Source: Bordetella parapertussis
Lineage (GTDB): Bacteria; Pseudomonadota; Gammaproteobacteria; Burkholderiales; SG8-39
Direction: 5' to 3'
DNA: 6,505 bases
Assembly (NCBI GenBank): GCA_945906975.1
Contig: CAMDRY010000191.1
Location: 1-6,505, forward strand
A model generated the notes under the pieces. The model had not been told where the DNA came from. It was given only the letters and a program-made list of their open reading frames with translations, and searched no databases. How positions within the stretch are numbered: the stretch's first letter is position 1; the number at the start of each line of letters is the position of its first letter. The translations under genes and the position numbers were made by a program. Below, one piece after another: positions 6,497 to 6,505 of this stretch.

Positions 6497-6505
6497 GCAC
6501 AAACG

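Overview
The window carries four complete genes on the minus strand, in transcription order leuS, lptE, holA, proA (from about 6295 down to 702). They encode leucyl-tRNA synthetase, the LPS-assembly lipoprotein LptE, the delta subunit of DNA polymerase III and gamma-glutamyl phosphate reductase. LptE implies a Gram-negative outer membrane. As I recall it, the order leuS-lptE-holA-proA is typical of Betaproteobacteria, and the moderately high GC and the protein sequences agree. I cannot name a genus from the sequence alone.

Layout from right to left, which is the direction of transcription. 6296-6505 is an upstream region with a perfect -10 hexamer (TATAAT on the minus strand) placed for leuS transcription, plus a doubtful plus-strand micro-ORF. 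leuS (3647-6295) is full length with its aminoacylation, editing and zinc motifs. After 28 nt comes lptE (3046-3618), which has two defensible start codons. lptE and holA (2042-3046) share one base (TAGTG), so translation is probably coupled. A 71-nt gap separates holA from proA (702-1970). The first three genes look like one housekeeping operon serving translation, outer-membrane biogenesis and replication; proA is probably read through from it.

The left 701 nt contain no gene I can recognise. This stretch is about 52% GC by hand count, lower than the coding part. It is rich in stop codons in all frames, relatively rich in the tetranucleotide CTAG and full of small stem-loops. I do not see nadD, which often follows proA in this kind of neighbourhood. 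At the extreme left, a minus-strand ATG at 79 has a good Shine-Dalgarno buried in a perfect 10-bp hairpin (80-104). This may be the start of a gene that leaves the window, with a structured and possibly regulated ribosome binding site. It is the most interesting unexplained signal here, but only 26 codons are visible and I do not recognise the product. I found no tRNA, rRNA, CRISPR array, transposase or convincing intrinsic terminator.
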